Positions 37,572 through 47,917 are shown, counted from the stretch's first letter. The stretch: 64,000 bases of DNA from Thermostichus lividus PCC 6715 (GCF_002754935.1 NZ_CP018092.1:434001-498000), one strand, 5' to 3'. Numbers and translations: made by a program. The notes: generated by a model not told the origin, from the sequence alone.

Positions 37572-39878
37572 GGTTTTTGCTACCCAGCGATTGCGCCCAG
37601 CAGCTTTTGCCTCGTACAGGCACTGATCCGCAAGCGCTAGTAGATCTGTCGGCGACAGCCCAGATTGGGGGATCGTTGTGGCAATGCCAAAACTGGCCGT
37701 CAGTGATGATCCAGCTGTACTTTTCTCATGGTGAATGGCGAGGTCACGCAGCGCAGCCTGGACCTTTTTGACGATACAGATGGCACCCTCGAGATCGGTA
37801 TTGGGCAAGAGCAAAACAAATTCTTCACCCCCATAGCGGGCAACCATATCCCCTGCGCGCTGCAGATGCTTTTCCAATAAGCGCGCCACCTGTTTAAGAA
37901 CCTCATCCCCCTGCAGGTGGCCGTAGAAATCGTTATAGGCCTTAAAGCAGTCAATATCGATCATGATGAGGCTCAACGGCTGCTGCTCGCGCTGGCAGCG
38001 CCGCCACTCTTTGGGAAACAGATCATCAAAGCAGCGGCGATTGCCAATATCTGTGAGGCCATCGAGATAGATCATCTGCTGGAGGTTGGTGTTGCTGACT
38101 TCCAACGACTGATACATTTCTGCCTGCTGTAAAGCGACAGCTAACGGCTCAGCAATGCGCTGCAACAAAAAGACGTCTTCCCGCGTCCAAAGGCGAGGAG
38201 CACGGCACTGGTGTACAATCAACAGACCCCAAAGATCTCGACCACGCAACAGGGGGACAACCAAGTTAGCTTGGACGTTGAAGCTCAAAAGCATATTGCG
38301 GTGGCAGTCCATGATTTGTGCCTGTTGCACATCGCTGATCACTAATGTGCGGCCTTCTAAAAAGCGCTGAGCAGTGCCTTTAGTAAAGCAGGGATCGTGG
38401 ATCAGCTGGCCGAGGATAGAGTACTGAGGCGCGGAGAGCGCTTCGACCTCAACCACACCAGCGCCATCAGCTAAAAAGCGGTAAGTGAAGACACGATCGC
38501 TCAGGAGCAATTGCTGAATACTGGTGACGGCTCGCTGCAAAATATCTGCCAAGTTAATCGTTTGGCGGATGTCTTGAATAATAGTGCTGACAATCAGCTC
38601 GCGCTCTAAGGCTGTTTTGAGGCGCTCTTCCGTACGCTTTTGCTCTGAGACATCCAGCAACACACCGTGAAAGCTGCGATTCTCTGGGTGAAACTGCCCG
38701 CGATCATTGAGCCAGCGAAAGCGGCCATCGCGGTGCTGAATGCGATAGGTGGTGTTGTAGGAGCGCTGTTGAGCCATGGCCTGTTCAATCTCGCGCTCGG
38801 CCATAACCCGATCCTCTGGAGGAATCAAGGTCTGAAATGAGGGTAAATCTTGGGGGAAATAACCGGTGAGTTGATAAATATGATCGCTGACGTAGCTAAA
38901 ACGCCAAAGGTTGTTGTCACTTCGACAATACAGAGCGACGGGCAAGTAGCTCATCAGGGTGTTGTAGCGCTGTTCACTTTCAGTAATAGCCGCTGTAATG
39001 GCTTGCTGCTGAGACAGTTGCCAGCGCAGCTCTGCCGTAGCTTTATTCAGCTCTTGCGTCAGAACCTGAATCAAACTCTCGGCTTCTGCAATGTCAATGG
39101 CAGCGAGAATGTTACTCTGGGTAACAATCCCCACCATTGCCCCCTGCTTATCCACAACCACCACGCGGCGGATGTGGTGTTCTTTGAGCAGATGATTCAC
39201 CTGCCAAAGATTTTGATACGGCTGTACTGTCAACACCGGCTGGGACATTGCCGTGGCCACCGTTCCCTCTAGCTTGCCGCCTGAGCGGCACAGAACCTCA
39301 AAAATATCCTTTTCGGTAATAATGCCACGGGGGTAGCCATTGACAGGGTCAGGAATCACCAGACTTGTAATCCCCCGCTCAGCCATGAGTGTGGCCGCCT
39401 CCTTCAGGGAGGCCTCAGCGCTAATGGTAGCCACCTCTTTGACCATGACATCAGCAACTGGCTTAATTCGCAGCAAGTCAACGGGGCGCAAACTATTGCG
39501 GAAGGCTTGGCGGGTCAGCATCCCCTCCACACGGCCACTGTTATTGACAATAGGCAGTGCATCTACGCCCAGATGGCGAAACTTTCCCAAAACGGTCAAA
39601 GGGTGATCGAGATCACTGAGGTGGAGGCAATAGTCTTGAGGCAGCATAAGGGTTGCTGCCGTGATGCGTTCTAGATCAGTGCCTTCTCCTACAGCACGTA
39701 CCACTTCCCGCTGGGTAATCAAGCCGCAAAACTGACCCTGCTCTTCGACCACTAATCCTCGTCCTTGATTGCTGCTCAACCCTGCAATAATTTCAGCCAA
39801 GGAACCCGTAGGGGCAATAGTGACGCCATGTGGCTGAACTAATGTTTGCAAACTTAGGGTTGGATTGAATCGTTCCAT
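37533..39878 (-). CDS. Diguanylate cyclase with CBS, PAS and GAF domains
   Basis: The 781-residue cytoplasmic signalling protein has, in order, four CBS motifs in two pairs (residues about 1-265), a coiled coil, a PAS domain with PAC (about 290-415), a GAF domain (about 435-590) and a GGDEF domain with the active motif GGEEF in ARYGGEEFVLLLPNT. It is therefore expected to make cyclic di-GMP in response to an adenine-nucleotide signal (CBS) and a small-molecule or light signal (GAF). In the GAF domain I did not find an obvious bilin-binding Cys-His pair. There is no membrane segment. Confidence 0.92.
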   Translation of the reverse strand: MERFNPTLSLQTLVQPHGVTIAPTGSLAEIIAGLSSNQGRGLVVEEQGQFCGLITQREVVRAVGEGTDLERITAATLMLPQDYCLHLSDLDHPLTVLGKFRHLGVDALPIVNNSGRVEGMLTRQAFRNSLRPVDLLRIKPVADVMVKEVATISAEASLKEAATLMAERGITSLVIPDPVNGYPRGIITEKDIFEVLCRSGGKLEGTVATAMSQPVLTVQPYQNLWQVNHLLKEHHIRRVVVVDKQGAMVGIVTQSNILAAIDIAEAESLIQVLTQELNKATAELRWQLSQQQAITAAITESEQRYNTLMSYLPVALYCRSDNNLWRFSYVSDHIYQLTGYFPQDLPSFQTLIPPEDRVMAEREIEQAMAQQRSYNTTYRIQHRDGRFRWLNDRGQFHPENRSFHGVLLDVSEQKRTEERLKTALERELIVSTIIQDIRQTINLADILQRAVTSIQQLLLSDRVFTYRFLADGAGVVEVEALSAPQYSILGQLIHDPCFTKGTAQRFLEGRTLVISDVQQAQIMDCHRNMLLSFNVQANLVVPLLRGRDLWGLLIVHQCRAPRLWTREDVFLLQRIAEPLAVALQQAEMYQSLEVSNTNLQQMIYLDGLTDIGNRRCFDDLFPKEWRRCQREQQPLSLIMIDIDCFKAYNDFYGHLQGDEVLKQVARLLEKHLQRAGDMVARYGGEEFVLLLPNTDLEGAICIVKKVQAALRDLAIHHEKSTAGSSLTASFGIATTIPQSGLSPTDLLALADQCLYEAKAAGRNRWVAKTLEGGSASLTSDG

Positions 39879-39958
39879 GCGCTATAGTCTAAGCACTAAT
39901 TCTAGTGTCCCACTTAACTTAGACTTAATCAATTTCAATAATAAATTTATTAAGATTC

Positions 39959-40498
39959 ATGACTTTCTTTAAGGATTTGCACAGCTTTCTTGAGCAGCGT
40001 CTGGAGGACGTTATTCGTGCTAACCCGCAACTTGAACTCAACCTCCTGCTCATGGAGCTAGACGATCAAGAGCGACAAACCCAAGACCTTTACCTGAAGT
40101 TGCAGCAAGAGGTGCATGAATGCGAGCAGCAAATTCTCAATCTGGTTAGCGAGATTCGTCGCTGGCGCGATCGCATTCAAACCGCAACGGCAGCTCATCG
40201 GCCTGACTTAGTGAAGGTTGCTCAGCAGCGGGAAGCCCAACTACGGCAACGGGGGCAAGAGCTTTGGACCCAGCGCCTCAATGCCCTCAACCAACTGCCG
40301 GCGACTGAACAACTGCTCGCTAAGATTCGCGATCGCCGTCAGGAATTGCAGCGTCGGGTACCTCGTGCTAGCACACCGCCTCCCTCCCCGCCACCGTTTA
40401 CTGGCTCCAACTCGCCGAGTGATCCCCTAGAGGCAGAATTCCATCGCTTAGAACTCCAAACAGCCCTTGAGGAATTGAAGCGTTCGATGGGACTCTAG
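39959..40498 (+). CDS. TIGR04376-type coiled-coil protein
   Basis: The protein of 179 residues has the typical start MTFFKDLHSFLEQRLEDVIRANP, a long coiled coil (QERQTQDLYLKLQQEVHECE and on), a Pro/Ser-rich linker (TPPPSPPPFTG) and a short C-terminal helix. This matches a small cyanobacteria-specific family known as TIGR04376, whose function is unknown. It is preceded by an AT-rich spacer that separates it from the divergent diguanylate cyclase. Confidence 0.8.
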   Translation: MTFFKDLHSFLEQRLEDVIRANPQLELNLLLMELDDQERQTQDLYLKLQQEVHECEQQILNLVSEIRRWRDRIQTATAAHRPDLVKVAQQREAQLRQRGQELWTQRLNALNQLPATEQLLAKIRDRRQELQRRVPRASTPPPSPPPFTGSNSPSDPLEAEFHRLELQTALEELKRSMGL

Positions 40499-40688
40499 CT
40501 GCTGCCCATAGGGCTGAAAACGTGCTGATAGGTCTCTAGGGAAGCTTAAGGTCAACCATTGATGACGGCAAATACTGGCTAGATCGTATAAGTATTTTAG
40601 ATACCTTACTCCCCTAGAATTACGAAAACGATACGAACACAGGGGTAAATGCAGCGACCAAGACAAGAGTTTTCCCCTAGTATCTTAA

Positions 40689-41033
<345 letters not shown>

Positions 41034-41169
41034 AAAACATTGAAACGGTAAAGGTGATTGGGGTGGTCGAGGCGATCGCCCCTTTTGCTTGCAAAAGAGC
41101 GTAGTACGATCAGTGCGCCCGCGAGCTTGAGCTGAGGTTGTAAGATAATGGTAGTATCCCCACCTACCT

Positions 41170-42291
41170 ATGTTTTCTGATATTCCCCCCACCAGCGACC
41201 TCGTTATTCGTCCCCTTGCTTACCGCGATATTGATGTGGTTGAGCAATGGCTGAGTCAGCAGGGTGTTCATGAGCAGCCGTTTGGTAAACACACTCTGCT
41301 ACCCCAGTCGATGACGGCACCGCTACAGCGTTTGCAGTGGCTCACAGGTACAGCCAAGCAACGTATTTACGTTGCCGAGCGTGGCGACAAGCTATTGGGG
41401 GTGGCGCAGGTGGCGCCCTTTAATGAAAACCGCACCACATGGCAAGTACAGCAGTTGGCGGCGACAGAGTTTACTGAAGTGGGCACCCAGCTTCTGCGGC
41501 ATTGCTTTAGTAGCATTCTGGAAGCCCGCACATGGATGCTAGAAATTAACATTGAGCATCAGGATGCCTTGGCACTCTACCGTCACAATGGCTTTCAGCC
41601 CCTTGCGCAGTTAACCTATTGGCAAATTTCTAGCACGCAGCTGGCTCAGCTTGCCCAGCAAACTCCCAGCTTGCCCAACCTGCTGAAGGTGACCAATGCG
41701 GATGCACCACTGTTGTACCAACTGGATACGGCATCAATGCCTGCCTTAGTGCGACAAGTTTTTGATCGCCATAGCCGAGATTTCAGAATCAGTCTGACGG
41801 ACTGGCTTCAGGACAGTTTTGCTAGTTGGATCGCCCAAGCTCACGCCAGCCGTGCCTACGTTTTTGAGCCTCAACGGAAGGCGGCGATCGCCGCCTATAC
41901 CTTGTATGCCTGCCAAGATGGTCGATCGCCCCATTGGCTAGAATTGACTGTGCACCCTGCCTATACGTGGCTCTATCCAGAGCTATTTGCGCATCTTGCC
42001 CGCGTGCTGCAACCCTACGCACCTGCCCCCTTAGTACTGGTTTCAACGGATTACCAACCTGAACGCGAAGCCTATCTTGAACAGTGCGCAGACCCGATTC
42101 GCCACAGTTTAATGATGTCCCGTTCTGTGTGGCATAAGGTACGCGAGGTACGCTCGACCCTCCCAGAAGGCTTAACCCTCTCGGAAGTGCTGCAAGGGTT
42201 ACAAACTCACCACCGTCCTCAGCCCGGACGCATGAGCACCAAGGAGGGGATGCAGGTCTATTATCAAGAACCCGATCAAGGTAACGGATAA
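41170..42291 (+). CDS. GNAT-family N-acetyltransferase-like protein
   Basis: The N-terminal half shows a GNAT core: IYVAERGDKLLGVAQVAPF, a central helix, and LEINIEHQDALALYRHNGFQ, the latter being the usual end of the acetyl-CoA domain. The C-terminal half (about 190-370) has a second, weaker GNAT-like region with VFEPQRKAAIAAYTLY. The substrate is unknown. It runs head to head with the long fusion gene, whose 3' end overlaps it by 16 bases. Confidence 0.8.
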   Translation: MFSDIPPTSDLVIRPLAYRDIDVVEQWLSQQGVHEQPFGKHTLLPQSMTAPLQRLQWLTGTAKQRIYVAERGDKLLGVAQVAPFNENRTTWQVQQLAATEFTEVGTQLLRHCFSSILEARTWMLEINIEHQDALALYRHNGFQPLAQLTYWQISSTQLAQLAQQTPSLPNLLKVTNADAPLLYQLDTASMPALVRQVFDRHSRDFRISLTDWLQDSFASWIAQAHASRAYVFEPQRKAAIAAYTLYACQDGRSPHWLELTVHPAYTWLYPELFAHLARVLQPYAPAPLVLVSTDYQPEREAYLEQCADPIRHSLMMSRSVWHKVREVRSTLPEGLTLSEVLQGLQTHHRPQPGRMSTKEGMQVYYQEPDQGNG

Positions 42292-44990
42292 TGGGTTTGC
42301 AGGTAGGCAATGGCACTGGCGCGATCGCTCACTAGGCCATCAAGGGTGGCAGCTTGGAGTGCCCTCAACATCTGCCGTAGTTGCGGGCCGCGTTGATAGC
42401 CCAAGGCTTGAAGGTCGTGGCCATTGAGGAGGCTTTTTTGCAGCCGCCACTGCCACAAATAGTCCCGTAGCAGTTCAACACGGTGGGGGTCAGGCTCGCT
42501 ATGCAGTTGTGCCGCTAACAAAACGACCAGCGGCAGCGGGTAGCTCTCTAAACAGTGGTAATAATCACTTAAACGAGCACTTGCTGCGAGGATGGCTTGC
42601 CACTGTTGGCGCAGCGCCGGTAAGTCCTGTAGCCACCGAATAGCATCTTCACTGAGTTGCAGTTGCCGGGCGATCGCCACAGCAGTGGGAGCACTAATAA
42701 TTAAGGCCAATAATAAGAGTTGCCAGAGGGGAACAGTTTGCCATTTTTGTTTTTGCGGGAGTTGCGGCCACCACTGCCACACCAGTTGCAAACGAGCACG
42801 AGCCGCGTCATCAAAACAGACGTGCCGATCTAAGCACTGGAGTGCTCCCAGTTCCGCCAGCAGGGTAAGGGCGCGATCGCCAGCAAAGGCCTCCCCAGGA
42901 GCGACAGGCAGTTCTAATATATGGCGCAGTTCATTGCGGAGGCGGCTTTGGAGAGAGGGTCGTTTGCTAGCAGCGCGATCGTCCCCCTCAAACACCCCGC
43001 TGGTGAGGGCATAATCAATATACTGCCGGGTTTGGGATTCTAGCTCAAACCCCAGCCGCACCGCAAACCGCACCGCCCGGAAGATGCGCGTCGGATCCTC
43101 AATAAAGCTATTGGGGTGCAACACACGGATTAAGCGCTGCTCTAGATCCTCGCGCCCACCAAAAAAATCTAGCACTTCACCGTGGCGGGGGGCACTAAGG
43201 CGCAACGCTAGGGCATTAATCGTAAAGTCACGGCGGTAGAGGTCTTGGCGAATCGAACTGGCGGCCACTTCCGGATGCGCTGCCGGATAGGGATAAAACT
43301 CACTGCGGGCGGTGGCAATATCCACGGCAAAGCCAGCCAAGTCAGAGTGCTTTGGCCAGTGCAGGGCAGCGGTTTGAAACTGACCATAGACCTGGAGCAC
43401 CGTCTCACGGTAGAGATCATGGAGAGCTTGGGCTAGGTGCACCCCCGCCGCCTCGTCCTGCTGTACCCCATCCACCACTAAATCAAATTCACGGGTGGGT
43501 ACCGCCTCCGACCCTTGGGCGATCGCCAGCAATAAATCCCGCACGGCTCCGCCGACAAGATACAGTTGCCAGCCTCGATCCTTAGCAATGTTGGCCGCCC
43601 GCTGCAGTAGCGCCCACAGTCGCGAGGGCAACCGCTGCTGCAACGCCTCGTAAAGATTCAGTGTCGGCAGCGGGCACACCGTTTCGGTCTCCACCGTCAG
43701 AGCATAGAGATGGCGCAACACATCGGTGCGGGTGACAATTCCTAAAAGGTTGCCCTTAGGGGTCATCACCGGCAATCGCCCAATATCATACTTCACCATC
43801 AAGGCTTGGATCTCTGGCAACGTGGTATCGGGGGTAATGGTGCGCACGGGTGCCTTCATATAGCCTTTGACTGGCGCGTGGGCAAAGCCGTGGTGCAGGG
43901 CAATATCCAAATCTCGCCGCGAAATAATGCCCACCAGTGTCCCTGTGGCATCAACGACCGATAACCCCGAATGACCATAGCGCAGCAATACCCGATGGGC
44001 ATCTGCAATGGGGGTGTCTGGCCGCACAGTTCGCACGGGGGACGACATCAGTTCTACGGCAGTGGGAGGATGCGGCACCTGCTGACAAAGACTGTGATAC
44101 ACCTCTTTGAGCACCTGCTCCGGGGTCTCTGTGATCACGGTAGCAGCGGCGGCTTGGGCGTGCCCTCCCCCTCCCAAAGCAGCAAGACTGTAGGCCACAT
44201 TCACTCCCGGAATTTGACTGCGGGCAATCACCGCCAGATGGTTGTGGCGATAGGCATGGCCGAGGAGGATTGCATCGCACTCACTTAAATCCGCAAGTTG
44301 AGTCACGAGCCGCGACAACCCGGGGAGATAGGATGCCGTTGCCAGCAATACCCAACCTAGGCGATAGCCGTGGTGCTCCTCTTGGTGCAAGTGTTCCCAT
44401 GCCTCTCGTAGGAGGGGCTGTAAGTCTTCACTTAGCCCCGCCTCACTATAGGTGGCGATCGCCCGTTGATTGGCACCCTGACTCAGCAGCCAAGCTAATG
44501 CTTGCACGTCCCGCACCGTCGTTTGCTCAAAAGTAAGAGAACCCGTATCCGCATGAATTCCCAGAGCCAGCACCGTGGCCTCAGTGGGGGTTAAGGCAAG
44601 GTTGGCAGCCTGTAGCTGCTCAGCAATAATTGTACTGGTGGCACCCACTGGCTCTAGGTACAGGGTAGTAGCGGCAATATCCCCGGACAGCTCCACGTGG
44701 TGATCGTAAATCGTAATCTTTACCTGCGGTTGATCCAGCCATAGAGCGGCTTGTCCCAACTGCTTGCGCCATTGGGTATCCACAATCCACAGTTGACGTA
44801 ACTGGGTTGGGTCCACAGCTCGCGCTTCAATCAGAGGATATTCGTCACGGTGGTAGGCCAAGAATTCACCAATTTTGGGATGGGTACCTCCTGTTAAAAC
44901 AATTTTTGTGCCCGGATAAAGCCGTGAGAGACCCACCGCTGCCCCTAGGGTGTCAAAATCAGCAATTTGATGGCACAGCACCAGATCCAT
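42276..44990 (-). CDS. DHH phosphoesterase-CBS-tRNA nucleotidyltransferase fusion
   Basis: The 904-residue protein begins with a DHH/DHHA1 phosphoesterase (CHQIADFDTLGAA, YDHH, GGGGHAQAAA), followed by two CBS motifs and then a class II nucleotidyltransferase head (YLVGGAVRDLLLA, with FDLVVDG carrying metal-binding Asp residues) and the RNA-binding domains. Such fusions in cyanobacteria act in tRNA 3' CCA or A addition; some lineages split the C- and A-adding activities between two proteins, and which activity this one has cannot be read here. The ATG at 44990 starts MDLVLCHQIADFDTLG. Confidence 0.9.
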   Translation of the reverse strand: MDLVLCHQIADFDTLGAAVGLSRLYPGTKIVLTGGTHPKIGEFLAYHRDEYPLIEARAVDPTQLRQLWIVDTQWRKQLGQAALWLDQPQVKITIYDHHVELSGDIAATTLYLEPVGATSTIIAEQLQAANLALTPTEATVLALGIHADTGSLTFEQTTVRDVQALAWLLSQGANQRAIATYSEAGLSEDLQPLLREAWEHLHQEEHHGYRLGWVLLATASYLPGLSRLVTQLADLSECDAILLGHAYRHNHLAVIARSQIPGVNVAYSLAALGGGGHAQAAAATVITETPEQVLKEVYHSLCQQVPHPPTAVELMSSPVRTVRPDTPIADAHRVLLRYGHSGLSVVDATGTLVGIISRRDLDIALHHGFAHAPVKGYMKAPVRTITPDTTLPEIQALMVKYDIGRLPVMTPKGNLLGIVTRTDVLRHLYALTVETETVCPLPTLNLYEALQQRLPSRLWALLQRAANIAKDRGWQLYLVGGAVRDLLLAIAQGSEAVPTREFDLVVDGVQQDEAAGVHLAQALHDLYRETVLQVYGQFQTAALHWPKHSDLAGFAVDIATARSEFYPYPAAHPEVAASSIRQDLYRRDFTINALALRLSAPRHGEVLDFFGGREDLEQRLIRVLHPNSFIEDPTRIFRAVRFAVRLGFELESQTRQYIDYALTSGVFEGDDRAASKRPSLQSRLRNELRHILELPVAPGEAFAGDRALTLLAELGALQCLDRHVCFDDAARARLQLVWQWWPQLPQKQKWQTVPLWQLLLLALIISAPTAVAIARQLQLSEDAIRWLQDLPALRQQWQAILAASARLSDYYHCLESYPLPLVVLLAAQLHSEPDPHRVELLRDYLWQWRLQKSLLNGHDLQALGYQRGPQLRQMLRALQAATLDGLVSDRASAIAYLQTHYPLP

Positions 44991-45135
44991 AACATGCCCT
45001 AAAAAACTGCAAACTGATATTAGCGGGGTGAAAACGTGAAAAGCCTACCCCACACTGGCAAAACTGATCCGCCGGAGCAGACAATGTTCCTAGGGCACTA
45101 AGGATACCTGCATAGATCCTAGCGCGGCAACAAAG

Positions 45136-45188
45136 TTGACATCCTCCCCGCCGCAAGCGGACGGAGTTTTTCGCTCACATTCGATAAA
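45136..45188 (-). repeat. Solo IS200/IS605 right-end sequence, copy 2
   Basis: This is the second copy of the 53-base sequence at 2520-2572, starting TTGACATCCTCCCCGCCGCA and ending ATTCGATAAA, with about four substitutions. An AT-rich stretch follows. It lies between the DHH-fusion gene and the IscB remnant, and marks an insertion whose coding part has gone. Confidence 0.7.
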
Positions 45189-45239
45189 TCTTTTTATTAA
45201 TTTTTGTTAATATTCATCGTAGCTGAAACTATTCTAGGC

Positions 45240-45520
45240 ACTTCGGGTACCTTAGGAGGCAAATCTCCTTAGACTGACATCAGTGTTGTTGGGGTTCCAC
45301 CTCTTCAATGACCCCCACCTAGCATCCGCCGAGGTGGGGGAGTGACCGGAGATAACCCGGTCGTAGCTGCGAATAGGCCACCAAGGTTAGTACGGCAACA
45401 CTTCCGGTTGCTTCTCTAAATCGGATTATCTGTAAGGCCCTAGAATCTCAGGGAGTGGGTTCAGCCCAGAAACACCGTGCTAACTGGCTTAAGAGACCTG
45501 TAGTTTTGGAATTATCTTCC
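45240..45520 (+). ncRNA. Candidate omega-RNA (guide RNA scaffold) upstream of the iscB remnant
   Basis: About 280 gene-free bases lie directly upstream of the iscB fragment, the usual place for the omega-RNA of IscB systems. The segment has strong secondary structure: a nine-base perfect stem CCCCCACCT/AGGTGGGGG (45312-45340) followed closely by GACCGG/CCGGTC (45344-45362). Structured leader, position and orientation agree; the RNA itself is inference. Confidence 0.45.
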
Positions 45521-45900
45521 ATGCAACGCATCCCCGTCCAAAACCCTGATGGTACTCCCGCCATGCCCACCAAGCGCAGTCGCGCGCAGCGATGGGTAGA
45601 GCAAGGCAGAGCAACATGGGTAAAAACAAATCTCCGCCTTAAGGCCGTGCGCCTGAACGCCGAACCATCGGGTCGTAAGACTCAACCCATGGTGGTTGGA
45701 GTCGATCCCGGCAAACTCTATTCAGGGATTGCCGTTCAATCCGCTCAAGCGACATTATTCCAGTCCCACCTAGAACTCCCCTACCCCAAGGTGCGGGCAC
45801 GGATGGATAATCGCAGAATGCTACGGCGTTCTCGCCGCAGTCGGCGGATTCATCGAGAGTTACCTTTTCAATTACGGAATCATCGCCAAAACGGTGCGAG
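45521..45900 (+). pseudogene. iscB: IscB N-terminal fragment
   Basis: IscB is the RNA-guided nuclease of IS200/IS605 elements that is ancestral to Cas9. The fragment from the ATG at 45521 has the N-terminal PLMP-like domain (RIPVQNPDGTPAMPTKRSRA), RuvC-I (VVGVDPGKLYSGIAV) and the Arg-rich bridge helix (RRMLRRSRRSRRIHR). It then loses similarity near 45890, where the next gene begins. The HNH and remaining RuvC parts are missing, so it cannot cut DNA. The break is not a simple frameshift; the rest has been deleted. Confidence 0.85.
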
Positions 45901-45926
45901 GTGGGGGTTTCCACAAGGAGTTTTTG

Positions 45927-46469
45927 ATGAAAATTGGCGAATTATTGCTCAAAGCTGCCCTGATCAACACTGGACAACTGCAAGTAGTGCTAATGGAGAA
46001 AGACATTTATGCTAACTTGCGGCTAGGGGACATCATTTCCCTGCATGGTTGGGTTGCCCAAGAGACGATTGACTTCTTTGTGGAGGAATGGCCGCAGCTT
46101 ATCCAAGCCAAAGAAAAAAAACCACTGGGGTTCTATCTCCAGCGTGCAGCTTTACTCACAGAGGCACAAATTCAACAGATTCTTAAAGATCAGTGGCAAG
46201 CCAGTTACCGCTTTGGTGCCCTTGCGGTCTTAAATGGCTGGTTAAAGCAAGAAACTATCAATTTCTTCCTTCAACACATTAACCCTAATGCCCTCAAAGA
46301 AAGCACGCGGATTGAAAAAGCAACCCTATCGGATATATCTCGCGTCAGAGTGCCTAAGGTGCCCTGCTCAAAGCAAATGTTGACTGACGAGCTTCAGCGG
46401 CAACTCATTGACCCAGAAGATTTAGCAGATATAGATATCAACCTTGATGACGTTACGTGGCTGAATTAG
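45927..46469 (+). CDS. Hypothetical protein with duplicated helical domain
   Basis: The protein of about 180 residues starts MKIGELLLKAALINTGQLQ at 45927, with AAGGAG upstream. Residues about 1-58 and 66-118 are two versions of the same unit: LLKAALI...LRLGDIISLHGWVAQETIDFF and LQRAALL...YRFGALAVLNGWLKQETINFF. This resembles the N-terminal helical repeats of type II secretion/pilus ATPases (GspE_N-like). The C-terminus is acidic (DPEDLADIDINLDD). The function is unknown; similar small proteins occur in cyanobacteria. The iscB fragment abuts its start. Confidence 0.75.
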   Translation: MKIGELLLKAALINTGQLQVVLMEKDIYANLRLGDIISLHGWVAQETIDFFVEEWPQLIQAKEKKPLGFYLQRAALLTEAQIQQILKDQWQASYRFGALAVLNGWLKQETINFFLQHINPNALKESTRIEKATLSDISRVRVPKVPCSKQMLTDELQRQLIDPEDLADIDINLDDVTWLN

Positions 46470-46487
46470 CGCAGCAGCGGCGGGGTG

Positions 46488-47504
46488 TTACTCATTCGAC
46501 AGAGCAACTAAGGCCTGGAGTTTAGCCCAGGCTGCACCGCTAGCAAGAATGGCTTTGGCGTGATCCACACCTTGCCACCAGTCGTTTACTGCCCCAGCAA
46601 CGTAGAGTGCCAAGGCGGCATTAAGAGCCACGACATCTGTTTGGGCTGCACTGCCATTGCCCTGCAAGACAGCCTCTAGAATTGCGCGATTTGTGCTGAC
46701 ATCGCCTCCTGCAAGTTCTGAAAGGTCAGCCTGCCGTAGCCCCAAGGCTTGGGGGTCTAGCACCTCTTGCTGTAGGGAGTCTTGGGGGCTTGTAAACATG
46801 ACCATATCGGTCATATTGCCAAGGGTGGCCTCATCAACCCCTTCCCGACCATAGAGGACAATTCCCCGCTGACAGCCTAGTTGTTGCAAGGCACCGGCCA
46901 TGGCTTCCAAATAGCGATCGCTAAACACACCAATGACTTGACCCGTAGGATGCAGTGGGTTGACCAAGGGGCCAAGGAGGTTGAAGACGGTGCGAATTTT
47001 CAGGGTACGGCGCAGCGGGGCAACGGCCTTCATGGCGGGATGCCAGCCGGGGGCAAATAGAAATGTAATCCCTACCTCCTGCAACAACCTCTGGGGATCG
47101 GGGTGGGCAAGGTTCACGCCCAACGCTTCCAGAACATCTGCCGACCCGACGCGGCTCGAAACGGAACGGTTGCCGTGCTTAGCCACCTTCACGCCTGCCG
47201 CTGCCACCACAAAGGCAACGGCTGTCGAAATATTAAAGGTGCCCGCGCGATCGCCACCGGTGCCACAGGTATCAATGAGGGGAACGCCCAAATTAATGGG
47301 CTGACCGGTTGATTGCTGGAGGAGCACACTGGCCATCCCCGTGAGCTCAGGCACCGTCAGTCCCTTAAATTGTAGTGCCGTTAGAATTGCTCCCCCAAGC
47401 GCCTCAGGAATGTCGCCTTTTAGCCACCCCTCCATTAACTGCACAGCTTGCTCTTGGCTAAGAGCCTGCCGATCCAGTAGTTGTTGCAGAAGTTCTGGCC
47501 ACAT
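46488..47504 (-). CDS. trpD: Anthranilate phosphoribosyltransferase
   Basis: This enzyme transfers phosphoribose to anthranilate in tryptophan synthesis. The 338-residue protein has the PRPP-binding motif [17 protein letters not shown], then [23 protein letters not shown] and the [17 protein letters not shown] segment. Length and motifs are complete. It lies alone, as trp genes usually do in cyanobacteria, 30 bases upstream of a small membrane-protein gene start in reverse order (that gene is transcribed first). Confidence 0.95.
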   Translation of the reverse strand: MWPELLQQLLDRQALSQEQAVQLMEGWLKGDIPEALGGAILTALQFKGLTVPELTGMASVLLQQSTGQPINLGVPLIDTCGTGGDRAGTFNISTAVAFVVAAAGVKVAKHGNRSVSSRVGSADVLEALGVNLAHPDPQRLLQEVGITFLFAPGWHPAMKAVAPLRRTLKIRTVFNLLGPLVNPLHPTGQVIGVFSDRYLEAMAGALQQLGCQRGIVLYGREGVDEATLGNMTDMVMFTSPQDSLQQEVLDPQALGLRQADLSELAGGDVSTNRAILEAVLQGNGSAAQTDVVALNAALALYVAGAVNDWWQGVDHAKAILASGAAWAKLQALVALSNE

Positions 47505-47536
47505 GAAGACATTGAGGCGTAGAAATTTATAGGAGA

Positions 47537-47917
47537 TTAATTAGGCTGCTGCTGCTGCTGCCGCTGGCGAGACTGCCAATAGTGCATTGGTAAGCACAGG
47601 AGCGAGGAGAACGTCAGCAAAAAGGCCAACAGTGCCGTAATTTTGCACATCTGACCTAGATCAGTGCCTTCTAATGGTACAGCGATCTGGAGGCCGGTGG
47701 CACCACAATAGACGAGCCAATAGACAAAAATCATTCGCCATAGGGTTTCACCATAGGCTTGCTGAGGGGAACAGCCCTGCAGTGGGTGCTGTTTGCTCTG
47801 CTGCTGAGCCTCGTGGAGGAGCCAACTCAGACCAATCAGAGCGGCGATCGCCGACACAACTAACATGACAACAGACCACTGACTCACCACTAACATTGCA
47901 CCATTTAACTCCCACAA
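47537..47917 (-). CDS. Small membrane protein of unknown function
   Basis: This protein of up to 126 residues has three predicted transmembrane helices (about 8-33, 60-80 and 90-110 of the long frame) and a Gln-rich tail (RQRQQQQQ). I do not recognise it. It is transcribed towards trpD and may be cotranscribed with it. The first or the eighth codon (both Met) could be the start. Confidence 0.6.
   Translation of the reverse strand: MWELNGAMLVVSQWSVVMLVVSAIAALIGLSWLLHEAQQQSKQHPLQGCSPQQAYGETLWRMIFVYWLVYCGATGLQIAVPLEGTDLGQMCKITALLAFLLTFSSLLCLPMHYWQSRQRQQQQQPN

Noticed and set aside
41058-41090. Terminator after petF
   Set aside because: There is a GGGG...CCCCTTTT pattern, but its inner part is the HIP1 palindrome and the outer stem is only four bases; too weak to list as a feature.
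42276-44990. DHH-CBS-nucleotidyltransferase fusion as a novel architecture
   Set aside because: The same domain order is known in cyanobacteria and some other bacteria, so it is unusual in size only.
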